From: Candidatus Gottesmanbacteria bacterium RIFCSPLOWO2_01_FULL_43_11b
Lineage (GTDB): Bacteria > Patescibacteriota > Microgenomatia > UBA10105 > UBA927
Assembly (NCBI GenBank): GCA_001780985.1
Contig: MFJV01000001.1
Span: 581,321 to 629,465, forward strand
Direction: 5' to 3'
DNA length: 48,145 nucleotides
Under the pieces are notes generated by a model that saw nothing but the letters and a program-made list of their open reading frames with translations, was not told the origin of the DNA and did not search any database. The position numbers were made by a program, and so were the translations under genes. Positions 18,995 through 28,731 of the stretch are shown one piece after another. Each line of letters starts with the position of its first letter. Positions within the stretch are counted from its first letter, which is position 1.

Positions 18995-20350
18995 TTATTC
19001 GTTGACGCGATAAAGTTTTGCGTCACCCACAGACCGTTCCAATGTAATAGTTCCTGCATTCTCCATATTTATTACCGCGCGGGTAAAATTTTCGTTGGTT
19101 TCAAGAAGCTGGGTGAGCCATTGGTTGGGGCGGAGGTCGACGAGAAGATATTCGGCATTCTTGTCAAAATCGAGCCACCAACAGTTTCGTTGTCCACACC
19201 GATTATCATCAAAATCATGTTGACGGGGCCACACGAGATATATATATTGCCGATGTGAAACATGGGGGACAAGATTTTGCTGCGTTGCCAGACGAATGTT
19301 TTCCGGAATAGTTGCTATAAGTTTACGATTATCTTCCATCCACGGTTCCTCTCTCCAAAATGCTGGTTTTGAAAGTTTATTAAGGGGAAGGTGAAAGAAA
19401 AATTGTAGTAAAACAGCAACAACAAGCAATGCGATGGAAATAAATTGAATATTCTTTTTACGGAATCGCGAGAGTGCCTCGAGTGTTCCGAGTGTAAGAA
19501 TCGGAGCCAGGGTAATGCGGTGGTGCATGAATGGGCTCCACATCCGGGAAAATTCCGGACCGGTGACAAAATACTGTGCAAGATCAAATAACATTGCAAG
19601 CATTGCTCCGGGGGAAAGAAGGGGTAAGAAAGAAAACCAAGAGAGAGAATAGAGCCACACTTGTCTTTTTTCAGAGTTATCGAAGAATTGCCGAGCAATT
19701 TCGATTGGGTTAGTCGAAATCTGTGGCCAGTACTGGAACGGATAAAACAAGGTGATTATTTTTGAAGAGAGAAGACTGGCGGCAATACCGCCAAATATAA
19801 AAATTGGTTTCTTATATATGAATCCAAACGAAGCAAGAAGTATCCCCATGTTTTCTTGTGTGGCAAGCATAAGAATGAGTGTGATTGCAGCAAGTGTTTT
19901 CTTTTTTGTCTCAAAAAAATAGAGAAACCAGACGGCCAATCCAACCCCAATAACGACAGGATGAAAATCAAAAAATATTGCGTACTGAATTCCGTAAAAA
20001 AGACTATAGAGAAACGCAACGACGAAAGAGGTAAACGGTGAAAATTTTCTCAGGAGAGAAAGTTTATAGATGGCAACGACAGAAAGACTTATCCAAAATG
20101 CCTGGAATAGTAAAAGAATTCTCACGTCATTCCAGAGGAAGTAGAGGGGAGACAAAAAGGGGAGTGTGAGAGTTAAGTGATCACCTAAAATAAATCTGTC
20201 TTTTATTGTATTAAACGGGGATAAAAATCGGGAATACTGCCAAACCGCCTGATCGTAGAGTCCAAGATCAAATCCGCCCGACTCAAAACGCACGTGGCGG
20301 ATTATAGAGAGAGCCGCATATGCAATGGAAAGAAAAAAAATAGCGATCAC
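18995..20350 (-). CDS. DUF2079-type polytopic membrane protein
   Basis: GFDLGLYDQAVWQYSRF, GDHLTLTLPFLSPLYFLW, DFHPVVIGV. Confidence 0.8.
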   Translation of the reverse strand: MIAIFFLSIAYAALSIIRHVRFESGGFDLGLYDQAVWQYSRFLSPFNTIKDRFILGDHLTLTLPFLSPLYFLWNDVRILLLFQAFWISLSVVAIYKLSLLRKFSPFTSFVVAFLYSLFYGIQYAIFFDFHPVVIGVGLAVWFLYFFETKKKTLAAITLILMLATQENMGILLASFGFIYKKPIFIFGGIAASLLSSKIITLFYPFQYWPQISTNPIEIARQFFDNSEKRQVWLYSLSWFSFLPLLSPGAMLAMLFDLAQYFVTGPEFSRMWSPFMHHRITLAPILTLGTLEALSRFRKKNIQFISIALLVVAVLLQFFFHLPLNKLSKPAFWREEPWMEDNRKLIATIPENIRLATQQNLVPHVSHRQYIYLVWPRQHDFDDNRCGQRNCWWLDFDKNAEYLLVDLRPNQWLTQLLETNENFTRAVINMENAGTITLERSVGDAKLYRVNE

Positions 20351-20351
20351 T

Positions 20352-21743
20352 TTATTTCGAAATTTCTATAATTGCGATGCTTTGGGCAGCCATGAATACG
20401 TCTCGTTTGAGCGTTCCGTCAGTAACGACTTCAGTAAAGCGCACGTCTCTTCCAAAAAGGAATCGCTCCCGCCATGAATACGATCCCGGGTCAAGGTTAG
20501 TAAGTGTTACGGGAACATTTTCACTATGTGATCCTCCCTCATCAAAATTTACAAGCAACACGCGAATCGTGCTATTTCGGGAACTCGCAAATCCGGTTAC
20601 CCAACTGCCTTCTCCTGTAAGAAGAAGTCGTTTACCTGTCATTGCGTCAATGAAATTAAAGACAGAGTAGCGGGGTTTAGGTTTCGTACCATTATCCTCG
20701 TGGGTAATAAGTCCCCATCCGGATCCGTCTTCTTGGTTGGGGCCGTCTTTGAGTTGAAATGAAAAGAGATGTTGGGGCCTTCCTGAAATTAGCTGTCGGA
20801 TAACAGCCGCTGTGTGAGCAGCTGCATAGGTTGTCCCATACCGTTTGTCTTTTCCGCCAGTAAATCCGAATTCAGTAATGAGTTTTGGTATAAGGGTAAA
20901 GTTTGGGTAAGGAAGGAGCCATGAAATAATGTCGCGCTGGTCTTTATTAAACCGAGTGGGATTTTCCAAATATGAGTGCCACGAAAGAAAATCCACTCTG
21001 TTGCCGCTTTGGACGAGTGCGAGAATCCAATTTTTGTATAATCCTGTGGTTCCGGGTCCTCCCAGGAAAAATCGATTGACGCTTGTTGCGTTATTGGCGC
21101 CAATACTTGCATATCTATAGAGCGTAATATAGTCGGAGACAGACCATTTACCAAATTGTGCAAGATCCGGCTCGTTCCACACTTCATAAAAGACACCTGT
21201 GATATTGCGTTGATTTTTACCGCTGTAGTGTTCAATAGTTTTTTGAACCACAAGCGACCACTCATCCCAATTTTCCGGGGGACTAGTGATATTTCCATCT
21301 TTGGCAATTGGTGCCGGCATGAATGATAGTGATAGAAGCGGTTTTGCGCCTGTTTGACTAATTGTGTCGATAGCAGCGTCGAGCCGTGACCAATCAAAAG
21401 CGAGACTTCCATCTGATCGTGTGACAACATTGTAGTGATCATAGATGTGATCGAGTCGGATGAGTCGTGGTTTAAGTGCGCGTACTTCACTTACCACAGG
21501 AGCGAGCATATCCGTAGACTCTTCGCCTCCCTGGGCAAAAGCGTGAAAAAATGTTGTATCGATATCTTCAAGCGTTGTTTTAGTATCAACAATGATGTTG
21601 GCTGGAGTTCCGAGCGCACGTATTAGGAGAGATACAGTTTGGTAGGAAACGAGAAGGAGGAAGGGAAGAAAGAAAATAATCGCAATAAGCGAAATAATAC
21701 TTGTGGTTTTTGGTGATACCCGTCGTTCAAGAAAGTTTGCCAT
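20352..21743 (-). CDS. Membrane-anchored glycoside hydrolase, GH39-like
   Basis: YEVWNEPDLAQFG, LITEFGFTGG, DFLSWHSY; N-terminal TM. Confidence 0.8.
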   Translation of the reverse strand: MANFLERRVSPKTTSIISLIAIIFFLPFLLLVSYQTVSLLIRALGTPANIIVDTKTTLEDIDTTFFHAFAQGGEESTDMLAPVVSEVRALKPRLIRLDHIYDHYNVVTRSDGSLAFDWSRLDAAIDTISQTGAKPLLSLSFMPAPIAKDGNITSPPENWDEWSLVVQKTIEHYSGKNQRNITGVFYEVWNEPDLAQFGKWSVSDYITLYRYASIGANNATSVNRFFLGGPGTTGLYKNWILALVQSGNRVDFLSWHSYLENPTRFNKDQRDIISWLLPYPNFTLIPKLITEFGFTGGKDKRYGTTYAAAHTAAVIRQLISGRPQHLFSFQLKDGPNQEDGSGWGLITHEDNGTKPKPRYSVFNFIDAMTGKRLLLTGEGSWVTGFASSRNSTIRVLLVNFDEGGSHSENVPVTLTNLDPGSYSWRERFLFGRDVRFTEVVTDGTLKRDVFMAAQSIAIIEISK

Positions 21744-22737
21744 AACGGGAGAGGACTCCACTTAGTAAGAGTAAGAAGCCGAGGGAAAGGAGGAAAATTG
21801 TTGTTTCAACAGTTCCGGCAACAGGAGTGGCGCTATCTGTTGACGCTTCGTTCCCACCTCCTGCAGCAACGATAAATGACGTAGATGATGTTTGCGTTTG
21901 GCCGCTTACCGGATCAATCGCACTAGCCACCACGCTATGGGTACCATCAACAAGAGGAATGGTTGGAGTGTATGACCAATTACCATTTGCATCAGCGGTA
22001 ACGGTTACCGTAACGGGGTTAGAGCGAATAACGAGGGTTACTGTTGACCCCGGTGGAGCTTTACCGGTAATAGTAGGTAATTCGTCAGCAACGCTCTCAT
22101 TCTTTTCCGGCGCTATAATAAGGACTGCAGATGAGCTTGCATCACCAGATTGCGTACTTTCTTCTTCGTCAGAAAGCGTCGGGGTAGGAAGAGGGACTGT
22201 TGTTTCCTGACTTCCACCTGTAATAGTTACTCTGGCTGGTGTTGTTCCCACAAGCACATTTGCACTCTCTTCGCCAAGACCTCCGACAAAGGTAGTGGAA
22301 GCAAAACGAACAGATACAGGTGCTTCTGTTGCAGCGAGTGCTTTAAAACGGACGACTGCGGCGGTTCCGATTCCTGTAATTGGTTGAGATGTATTTGGTG
22401 CACCAACCGCAATTGATGCAGTACCGGAATCAACACTCCCGGAGGTAAGTATGTTTGGGAATAGTTGGCCATTGGTTATACTTTCAGCTTGAAGTTTTTC
22501 AGGGTCAAAGGAGAGGGCAATTTCAGCCGTGACGACCTGGTTTTCTCCAGTATCAATTCGTACATCGATACTAAAGGATTCGCCGGTCGTTGTTTCAACC
22601 GTTGCAGGGAGTAGGGAGAGGGTTGTTGCGGGGGTTGCGCGTTTCCGCAGTTCCTGCTGTTGAGAAACGAGAAATACCGTTACCGGAATAGCAAGAAGCA
22701 CTAGAATAGCAACAATAATGAGTATCACTCGTTTCAT
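21727..22737 (-). CDS. Cohesin-domain/Ig-like surface protein with C-terminal anchor
   Basis: FSIDVRIDTGENQVVTAEIALSFDPEKLQ (cohesin-like), Ig-like repeat, C-terminal TPVAGTVETTIFLLSLGFLLLLSGVL. Confidence 0.8.
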   Translation of the reverse strand: MKRVILIIVAILVLLAIPVTVFLVSQQQELRKRATPATTLSLLPATVETTTGESFSIDVRIDTGENQVVTAEIALSFDPEKLQAESITNGQLFPNILTSGSVDSGTASIAVGAPNTSQPITGIGTAAVVRFKALAATEAPVSVRFASTTFVGGLGEESANVLVGTTPARVTITGGSQETTVPLPTPTLSDEEESTQSGDASSSAVLIIAPEKNESVADELPTITGKAPPGSTVTLVIRSNPVTVTVTADANGNWSYTPTIPLVDGTHSVVASAIDPVSGQTQTSSTSFIVAAGGGNEASTDSATPVAGTVETTIFLLSLGFLLLLSGVLSRYGKLS

Positions 22738-22786
22738 TACTTCTCTATTATGGCCAAATGCACCCCCCTTGGCAATACCTTACCCC

Positions 22787-22823
22787 TTGACAAATATTAG
22801 CACTCTGTATATATTAGTGCTAA
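22787..22823 (+). promoter_or_regulatory. hrcA promoter overlapping a CIRCE operator
   Basis: TTGACA 22787-22792, 17-nt spacer, TATATT 22810-22815; CIRCE TTAGCACTC-N9-TAGTGCTAA 22797-22823 (one mismatch to consensus). Confidence 0.92.
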
Positions 22824-22827
22824 CTCT

Positions 22828-23562
22828 ATGGATCCGACACAAAATTTGACCCAACGACAGATTCATATACTCAAAGCAATTATTGAGGAATACATCAATA
22901 GTGCCGAACCGGTCGGATCTGAAACACTCGAGAAAAAGTATAATTTTGATGTGTCACCGGCAACGATCCGTAATGAAATGGTTCGTTTAACTGACCTTGG
23001 GCTTTTAAAACAGCCGCATACCTCTGCAGGAAGATCACCAACGACCATTGCCTTAAAATATTACGTCGGCAATCTCATGAAAACAAAAGACATGTCGGTC
23101 GCAGAAGAAGTTGCTGTCAAAGAGAAAATTTGGGACTATCGGCAAGAGGTCGACAAACTTCTTCGCGAAGCTACAAAAACTTTGGCAGACAAAACCAAAG
23201 CATTAGCTCTCACAGCAACCAATGAGGGTGATCTGTATTATGCAGGAACTGCCAATATATTAGAAATGCCTGAGTTTTATGATTACGAACTCACCCACGA
23301 CCTTTTAGCATCATTGGATCAGTTTGATTTTTGGTGGAAAGTGCTTGCTGCCCATGAAGATCCGTTTTATATATTAGTTGGTGAAGGTCCGATGTCGCAT
23401 GGAGCTCTTTCACAATGTAGTTTTGTCTATCATAAATTTTCTACCCCGCACGTATCCGGCGCAATTGGAGTCGTTGGGCCTTCCAGACTCGATTTCTCCA
23501 CAGTTATTCCGGTTGTTCGGTATATGGGCGGTCTGATTCGGCAATTGGGGAGCAATTGGTAA
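22828..23562 (+). CDS. hrcA: Heat-inducible transcription repressor HrcA (short)
   Basis: LTQRQIHILKAIIEEYINSAEPVGS, VSPATIRNEM, PHTSAGRSPT. Confidence 0.93.
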   Translation: MDPTQNLTQRQIHILKAIIEEYINSAEPVGSETLEKKYNFDVSPATIRNEMVRLTDLGLLKQPHTSAGRSPTTIALKYYVGNLMKTKDMSVAEEVAVKEKIWDYRQEVDKLLREATKTLADKTKALALTATNEGDLYYAGTANILEMPEFYDYELTHDLLASLDQFDFWWKVLAAHEDPFYILVGEGPMSHGALSQCSFVYHKFSTPHVSGAIGVVGPSRLDFSTVIPVVRYMGGLIRQLGSNW

Positions 23563-23563
23563 G

Positions 23564-23971
23564 ATGAAAAAGAAAATTGTTGATGACTGGAAGACAAAAT
23601 ATGTACGGGCGTTAGCGGATTATCAAAATCTGGAGAAGCGTACATGGAACGAAAAAGAGGAATCGCGGCGATTTGCGATACAAATTTTTTTAGAGCGACT
23701 GTTACCGGTAGTTGACACATTTGAACGGGCAACGAAGCATATTAATGATCAGGGCTTAACACTCGCACAAAAAGAACTCGAAGCGGTTTTAGCTGAATTT
23801 GGAGTAACGAAAATTAAAACAGCCGGGCGTGAATTTAATCCGCATGAGATGGAATGTATTGAAGTTACGACAGGTGAAGAAAATAAAGTTGTTGAAGAGT
23901 TGCAGTCCGGATACAAATTGCATGAAAAGATATTACGAGTTGCAAAAGTAAAAGTTGGTACGGAGGTATAA
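23564..23971 (+). CDS. grpE: GrpE nucleotide exchange factor
   Basis: [33 protein letters not shown]; position in operon. Confidence 0.92.
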   Translation: MKKKIVDDWKTKYVRALADYQNLEKRTWNEKEESRRFAIQIFLERLLPVVDTFERATKHINDQGLTLAQKELEAVLAEFGVTKIKTAGREFNPHEMECIEVTTGEENKVVEELQSGYKLHEKILRVAKVKVGTEV

Positions 23972-23975
23972 ACAT

Positions 23976-25877
23976 ATGGCTAAAATAATCGGTATTGATC
24001 TTGGAACAACAAATTCATGTGTTGCGGTGATGGAGGGTGGATCTCCTAAGGTCATTCACTCTGCTGAAGGCCGCAATGTTATCCCGTCGGTCGTTGATCC
24101 GATTAAAAATATCGTGGGAGATGTCGCAAAACGTCAGATGGTGTTAAACCCCAAATCAACAGTATTTTCCATTAAGAGACTCGTGGGAAGAAAGTTTACG
24201 GATAAAAGCGTCCAATTTGACATGAAGTGGCTCCCGTATACGATTAAATCCGGTAAAAACGAGATGGCGGTTGTTGAAGTGGAAGGCCGACAATTTACCC
24301 CACAGGAAATTTCCGCAAAAATTTTAAGCAAAATTAAAGCAGATGCAGAAAAATACCTCGGTGAACCGGTAAAACAGGCCGTCATTACGGTGCCTGCTTA
24401 CTTTGACGACAGTCAACGCCAGGCTACCAAACAAGCAGGTGAAATTGCGGGTCTTGAGGTCATGCGGATTCTCAATGAACCGACTGCCGCGTCTCTTGCC
24501 TACGGACTTGATAAGAAAAACGCCCACACGATCGCTGTCTATGATTTGGGCGGAGGAACATTTGACATTTCCATTTTAGAGCTTGGCGAAGGCGTCTATG
24601 AAGTTAAAGCAACAAATGGTGATACACACCTTGGTGGAGATGATTTTGACAAAGTAATTTTAGACTGGCTTGCAGAAGAATTTAAAAAAGAGCATAATGT
24701 TGATCTTCGAAAAGATCCGCAGGCACTTCAGCGACTCCGTGACGGAGCAGAGAAAGCAAAAATTGAACTCTCAAGTTCAACAGAGGCAGAAATAAACCTG
24801 CCGTTTATTACTCAAGGGAAAGAAGGGCCATTGCATCTTGTCGTAAAACTTAACAGAGCAAAACTCGAAAGCTTAGTTGGTGATCTAATAACTAAATCAA
24901 TTGAACCGGTCAAAAAGTGTTTGGCTGATGGCAAAAAGAACACAAGCGACATTGATGAAATAGTTATGGTCGGCGGCATGACGAGAATGCCCAAAGTTAT
25001 TGAAGTTGTCAAAAACTTCTTTGGCAAAGATCCCAATCGATCAGTTAATCCCGATGAAGTGGTTGCCGTGGGAGCAGCAGTACAGGCAGGTGTTCTTGCA
25101 GGGGACGTTAAAGACGTGGTTCTTCTTGATGTAACACCGTTAACGTTGGGAGTTGAGACTTTAGGAAGCGTTTCAACGCCATTAATTCAAAGAAATACAA
25201 CGGTTCCTACAAGTAAAGCCGAAATTTTTTCAACAGCGGCTGATAATCAAACATCAGTCGAAATTAATGTACTTCAAGGGGAGAGACCGATGGCAGCTGA
25301 TAATAAATCTCTCGGTCGCTTCATCCTTTCCGGCATTCCTCCGGCACCTCGGGGGGTACCACAAGTGGAAGTGACCTTTGATATTGATGCCTCAGGCATC
25401 CTTGCCGTCACAGCAAAAGATAAGGCAACAGGGAAGACAAATACTATTAAAATTACAGGTTCGACGGGACTATCCAAAGACGAAGTCGAAAAAATGAGGA
25501 AAGAAGCAGAAGAGCACGCAAGTGAAGATTCTGCAAAGAAAGAGAAGATAGAAGCGAGAAATAAAGCGGACAACATGATCTATGTGGCCGAAAAAACTCT
25601 TAAAGACGCAGGCGACAAAGCCAAACCAGAGGATAAGACCGCAATTGAAGAAAAAGTGAAAGCCTTGAAAGATATTCTTGAGTCGGGAAGCAAAGAAGAC
25701 CTGGAAACCAAAACAAGTGAACTTTCCGACGCAGTCCAAAAAATTGGAGCTAGTATGTACCAAGGTCAGCAAGGACAAGATCAACCTGTTGATGATGGGC
25801 AGAAGTCCGGCAAAGCCGGATCCGCCCCTGGCGGAAAAGATGAGAAGAAAGTAGAGGAAGGGGAAGTGGTGAGCTAA
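23976..25877 (+). CDS. dnaK: Molecular chaperone DnaK
   Basis: [45 protein letters not shown]. Confidence 0.98.
   Translation: MAKIIGIDLGTTNSCVAVMEGGSPKVIHSAEGRNVIPSVVDPIKNIVGDVAKRQMVLNPKSTVFSIKRLVGRKFTDKSVQFDMKWLPYTIKSGKNEMAVVEVEGRQFTPQEISAKILSKIKADAEKYLGEPVKQAVITVPAYFDDSQRQATKQAGEIAGLEVMRILNEPTAASLAYGLDKKNAHTIAVYDLGGGTFDISILELGEGVYEVKATNGDTHLGGDDFDKVILDWLAEEFKKEHNVDLRKDPQALQRLRDGAEKAKIELSSSTEAEINLPFITQGKEGPLHLVVKLNRAKLESLVGDLITKSIEPVKKCLADGKKNTSDIDEIVMVGGMTRMPKVIEVVKNFFGKDPNRSVNPDEVVAVGAAVQAGVLAGDVKDVVLLDVTPLTLGVETLGSVSTPLIQRNTTVPTSKAEIFSTAADNQTSVEINVLQGERPMAADNKSLGRFILSGIPPAPRGVPQVEVTFDIDASGILAVTAKDKATGKTNTIKITGSTGLSKDEVEKMRKEAEEHASEDSAKKEKIEARNKADNMIYVAEKTLKDAGDKAKPEDKTAIEEKVKALKDILESGSKEDLETKTSELSDAVQKIGASMYQGQQGQDQPVDDGQKSGKAGSAPGGKDEKKVEEGEVVS
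25806..25835. repeat. 30-bp tandem double hairpin in frame in the dnaK 3' end
   Basis: TCCGGC-AAA-GCCGGA followed by TCCGCC-CCT-GGCGGA. Confidence 0.85.
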
Positions 25878-25879
25878 CA

Positions 25880-26311
25880 ATGAATAAGAAAAGTAAACAA
25901 TTCAATATTGAGCTATTTGTTGTCTGCGATTATGCTATGTTTTCGCAAGATGGAAAGTTATCACTGCTTGGAATTTTCGATAGAATCTTTACCAAAACAT
26001 TACCCGCCAATCATCCAAGAATGATCGTTGCAGCCACGTTAGTTGGTAATGGCAATGAAGAATGCAAGGTCAATATAGAATTCATTGCGCCTGATGGTAG
26101 TTTGGTAATGCAAAATCAATCGCCATCAATGATGGTAAAATTGGGACCAAATGGAAAAGGGAATGTTATTAGTGAAATAGTTGGATTTCCAATACAAACA
26201 ACAGGGCAGTATAAAATCCGCATGCTCATAAATGGAGAATCGAGACGAGAGATCCCCCTCTATGCGCAGAAGGTAGTAGTTAATGAAGGCTTTGGAAAAC
26301 AACCCAATTGA
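25880..26311 (+). CDS. DUF6941-like small protein of unknown function
   Basis: FVVCDYAMFSQDGKLSLLGIFDRI...; family recalled by pattern, not searched. Confidence 0.6.
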   Translation: MNKKSKQFNIELFVVCDYAMFSQDGKLSLLGIFDRIFTKTLPANHPRMIVAATLVGNGNEECKVNIEFIAPDGSLVMQNQSPSMMVKLGPNGKGNVISEIVGFPIQTTGQYKIRMLINGESRREIPLYAQKVVVNEGFGKQPN

Positions 26312-27173
26312 TCAATATTTACGTGCTACGCTGGATACAGAGACCGCAATAGGTGAGCAGGTGACATGGACATTCCCTTTTCCAAGCATATGCTTTAGTG
26401 AAGATGATGTAAGTTGGCCCCTAATAGGTGCACCTCTAGTAGTAGACGAAGAGAACTTAAATCGTTATAGTACTTATTCTGATGGTAATGATGGATACTT
26501 CATCTACAAAAGAACAGAATTAGGATCCCCAGAACCGCTATATCAGGTCGTTGCAACTTATATTGGTAGAAGAATAGGCGTATCCATTGCACAGTCGGCC
26601 ATGATGTTGTCGAGAAATTATCAAGGCAACTTTATTTTAGGAAAAGTTTCTCATTGTCCTTCTATGAAAATGAAGCCTTTAGCCGGGAACGATGATATTC
26701 CTGATGTAAACTTATTAAAACAGTTAAATCCATCCATATTGACAGGAGACGGTGTTTTAAGAGCAGCTTTGCGTGACAGAGATCATCGTTGGAGTCATGT
26801 TATGGTTGGGACAATGACCGATGCGATTCCCTATACTTACGATCATGGTCGTAGCTTTTCAAATGCCGGTAACGATTGGGACGAAAAAAGCTTGTTGAAC
26901 AGTAGTGTCGGATCATATTTTTGGGAGATACGGATGGAACGCCAAGAACTTTTATCTTATATACACAGATTTATAAAAATTCCTAATTGGGAAATTACAG
27001 CTGCCTGCCTTGCTCCCGCATTTTTTCTACAAAGATTTCATATTGCTAACAAGACTTTTTATTTAAAGCGCGCTTCTCAGATGGCATCCTTTCTGATAGC
27101 GTGCAAAAAGACCCTAGAACATGATGTCATGACTTATTATGATGGTCTAGTGAGGACAGTTTCTTATGGCTAA
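26283..27173 (+). CDS. Divergent HipA/PI3K-like kinase-fold protein (tentative)
   Basis: [13 protein letters not shown]...[11 protein letters not shown] resembles catalytic/metal motifs D-x-H-x-x-N...DHG, with the Asn changed. Confidence 0.45.
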   Translation: MKALENNPIDQYLRATLDTETAIGEQVTWTFPFPSICFSEDDVSWPLIGAPLVVDEENLNRYSTYSDGNDGYFIYKRTELGSPEPLYQVVATYIGRRIGVSIAQSAMMLSRNYQGNFILGKVSHCPSMKMKPLAGNDDIPDVNLLKQLNPSILTGDGVLRAALRDRDHRWSHVMVGTMTDAIPYTYDHGRSFSNAGNDWDEKSLLNSSVGSYFWEIRMERQELLSYIHRFIKIPNWEITAACLAPAFFLQRFHIANKTFYLKRASQMASFLIACKKTLEHDVMTYYDGLVRTVSYG

Positions 27174-28038
27174 TAAAAGAGATTATTACGAAATATTAGG
27201 AGTATCCAAGAGTTCTTCGCTTGATGAGATAAAGAAGGCGTATAGGAAGTTGGCTCTCGAGTGGCATCCGGACAGGAACAAAAAGCCGGAGGCAAATGAG
27301 AAGTTTAAGGAAATAAACGAAGCATACGCCGTGCTTTCAAATCCAAACAAAAAACAGCAATATGACCAATTTGGTCATGCCCCTTTCGCCCCCGGAGGCG
27401 GGGGCTACGGCGGGCGGCCGCAACAGGGTCCGTTTACCTACACCTATTATACAGACGGAGGCCAGGAGGGTGGATTTCCATTTGGCTCTGATTTTATCGA
27501 TCCATTTGAAATTTTTGAACAATTTTTCGGCGGGGGATTTGGTCGTTCGGCAGGCTCACGATCTCGTCGGGAGGCCTATCAAATTACGATTGACTTCATG
27601 GATGCGATGAAGGGGGTAACGAAAGAAGTTCACCTTCCCAACGGCAGAAAAACAATTAAAATTCCAGCTGGCGTTGATACAGGATCGCGTATTCGCTTCG
27701 ACGATTTCGATCTGGTTATTGAGGTTCGTCCCGATCGACGTTTTAGGAGAGAGGGAGACGACCTTATCATCGAACAAGAAATTCCCTATTCTTTGGCAGC
27801 GCTGGGTGGAAACATTGACGTGCCCACGATTGATGGGGATGTAAAACTTCGGATTCAACCAGGCACCCAGCCAGGAACACTCATCCGTCTTCGCAGCAAA
27901 GGTACTCCTCACGTACGCGCCTCCGGCCCGCTTCGCAGCGAGGCGAGCCGCGGCGACCAATACGTCCGCATTCAACTGATAGTTCCCACCCATCTCTCTC
28001 GTAGACAGCGAGAGCTTCTCGAAGAATTGGAAATTTGA
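27166..28038 (+). CDS. DnaJ/CbpA-type J-domain co-chaperone without zinc finger (class B)
   Basis: J domain with HPD (LEWHPDRN), G/F region, C-terminal substrate domain; no CxxCxGxG repeats. Confidence 0.93.
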   Translation: MANKRDYYEILGVSKSSSLDEIKKAYRKLALEWHPDRNKKPEANEKFKEINEAYAVLSNPNKKQQYDQFGHAPFAPGGGGYGGRPQQGPFTYTYYTDGGQEGGFPFGSDFIDPFEIFEQFFGGGFGRSAGSRSRREAYQITIDFMDAMKGVTKEVHLPNGRKTIKIPAGVDTGSRIRFDDFDLVIEVRPDRRFRREGDDLIIEQEIPYSLAALGGNIDVPTIDGDVKLRIQPGTQPGTLIRLRSKGTPHVRASGPLRSEASRGDQYVRIQLIVPTHLSRRQRELLEELEI

Positions 28039-28059
28039 CATAAAGACATATTTATGTCA
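28036..28059. promoter_or_regulatory. Inverted repeat upstream of vapB-like gene, candidate operator
   Basis: TGACATAAA-GACATA-TTTATGTCA; TTGACA at 28035-28040, candidate -10 CATAGT at 28058-28063. Confidence 0.6.
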
Positions 28060-28072
28060 TAGTAAATTCACT

Positions 28073-28309
28073 ATGCAGCTTGTAAGGACAACACTGAGAC
28101 TCCGAAAAGATTTAAAAAAGGCTCTTGAGCGATTAACGGTGGAACATGACACCAGTTTACAGCGTATTTTCCATGAAGCGCTTGAGATGTATGTAGCGGG
28201 GAAAACTAAGCGTAAAGCCAAGCGCATTGTCTTTCATACGCACGATTTAGGGGAACCACTTGATAACCTCACAAGAGCAGATTTCTATCCAGGGCCGCAT
28301 GTTAGTTGA
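28073..28309 (+). CDS. VapB-like ribbon-helix-helix antitoxin
   Basis: RTTLRLRKDLKKALERLTVEHDTSLQRIFHEALEMYV; overlaps a PIN toxin gene. Confidence 0.75.
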   Translation: MQLVRTTLRLRKDLKKALERLTVEHDTSLQRIFHEALEMYVAGKTKRKAKRIVFHTHDLGEPLDNLTRADFYPGPHVS

Positions 28310-28724
28310 CAGTAATATCATTGTTTACGCCATTAATACCTCTTCTCCAAAACACAAAAGAGCACAGGAGTTTTGTCAGCAAAAGAAATCTAACCTTGTT
28401 GTTACTCATCAAAATGTACTCGAGTCGTTACGAGTGCTCACCCATCCAAAATTTTCTCATCCCATGGCCGCCAGAAGCGCTCTTCGCGCTGTCAATGCTA
28501 TCGTTTCTGCGTTTTCATTGATTACGCCGCTCTATGAAACACTAGAAATAACCCAGATGTTTATGAAAGAGCATTCGCTTGTTGCAGACAAAATATTCGA
28601 TGCGTACCTTGTAGCAACGATGCTTACCCATGGCATAACCGAGATTGCAACAGATAACGAGCGGGATTTTGCACTATACCGAGGCATCAAAGTAGTTAAC
28701 CCTTTTCGAACGAGAGGGAATTAG
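28299..28724 (+). CDS. PIN-domain toxin (VapC-like)
   Basis: MLVDSNIIVYA, LESLRVLTHP, DAYLVATMLTHGITEIATDNERDF. Confidence 0.85.
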   Translation: MLVDSNIIVYAINTSSPKHKRAQEFCQQKKSNLVVTHQNVLESLRVLTHPKFSHPMAARSALRAVNAIVSAFSLITPLYETLEITQMFMKEHSLVADKIFDAYLVATMLTHGITEIATDNERDFALYRGIKVVNPFRTRGN

Positions 28725-28731
28725 AAATGCG

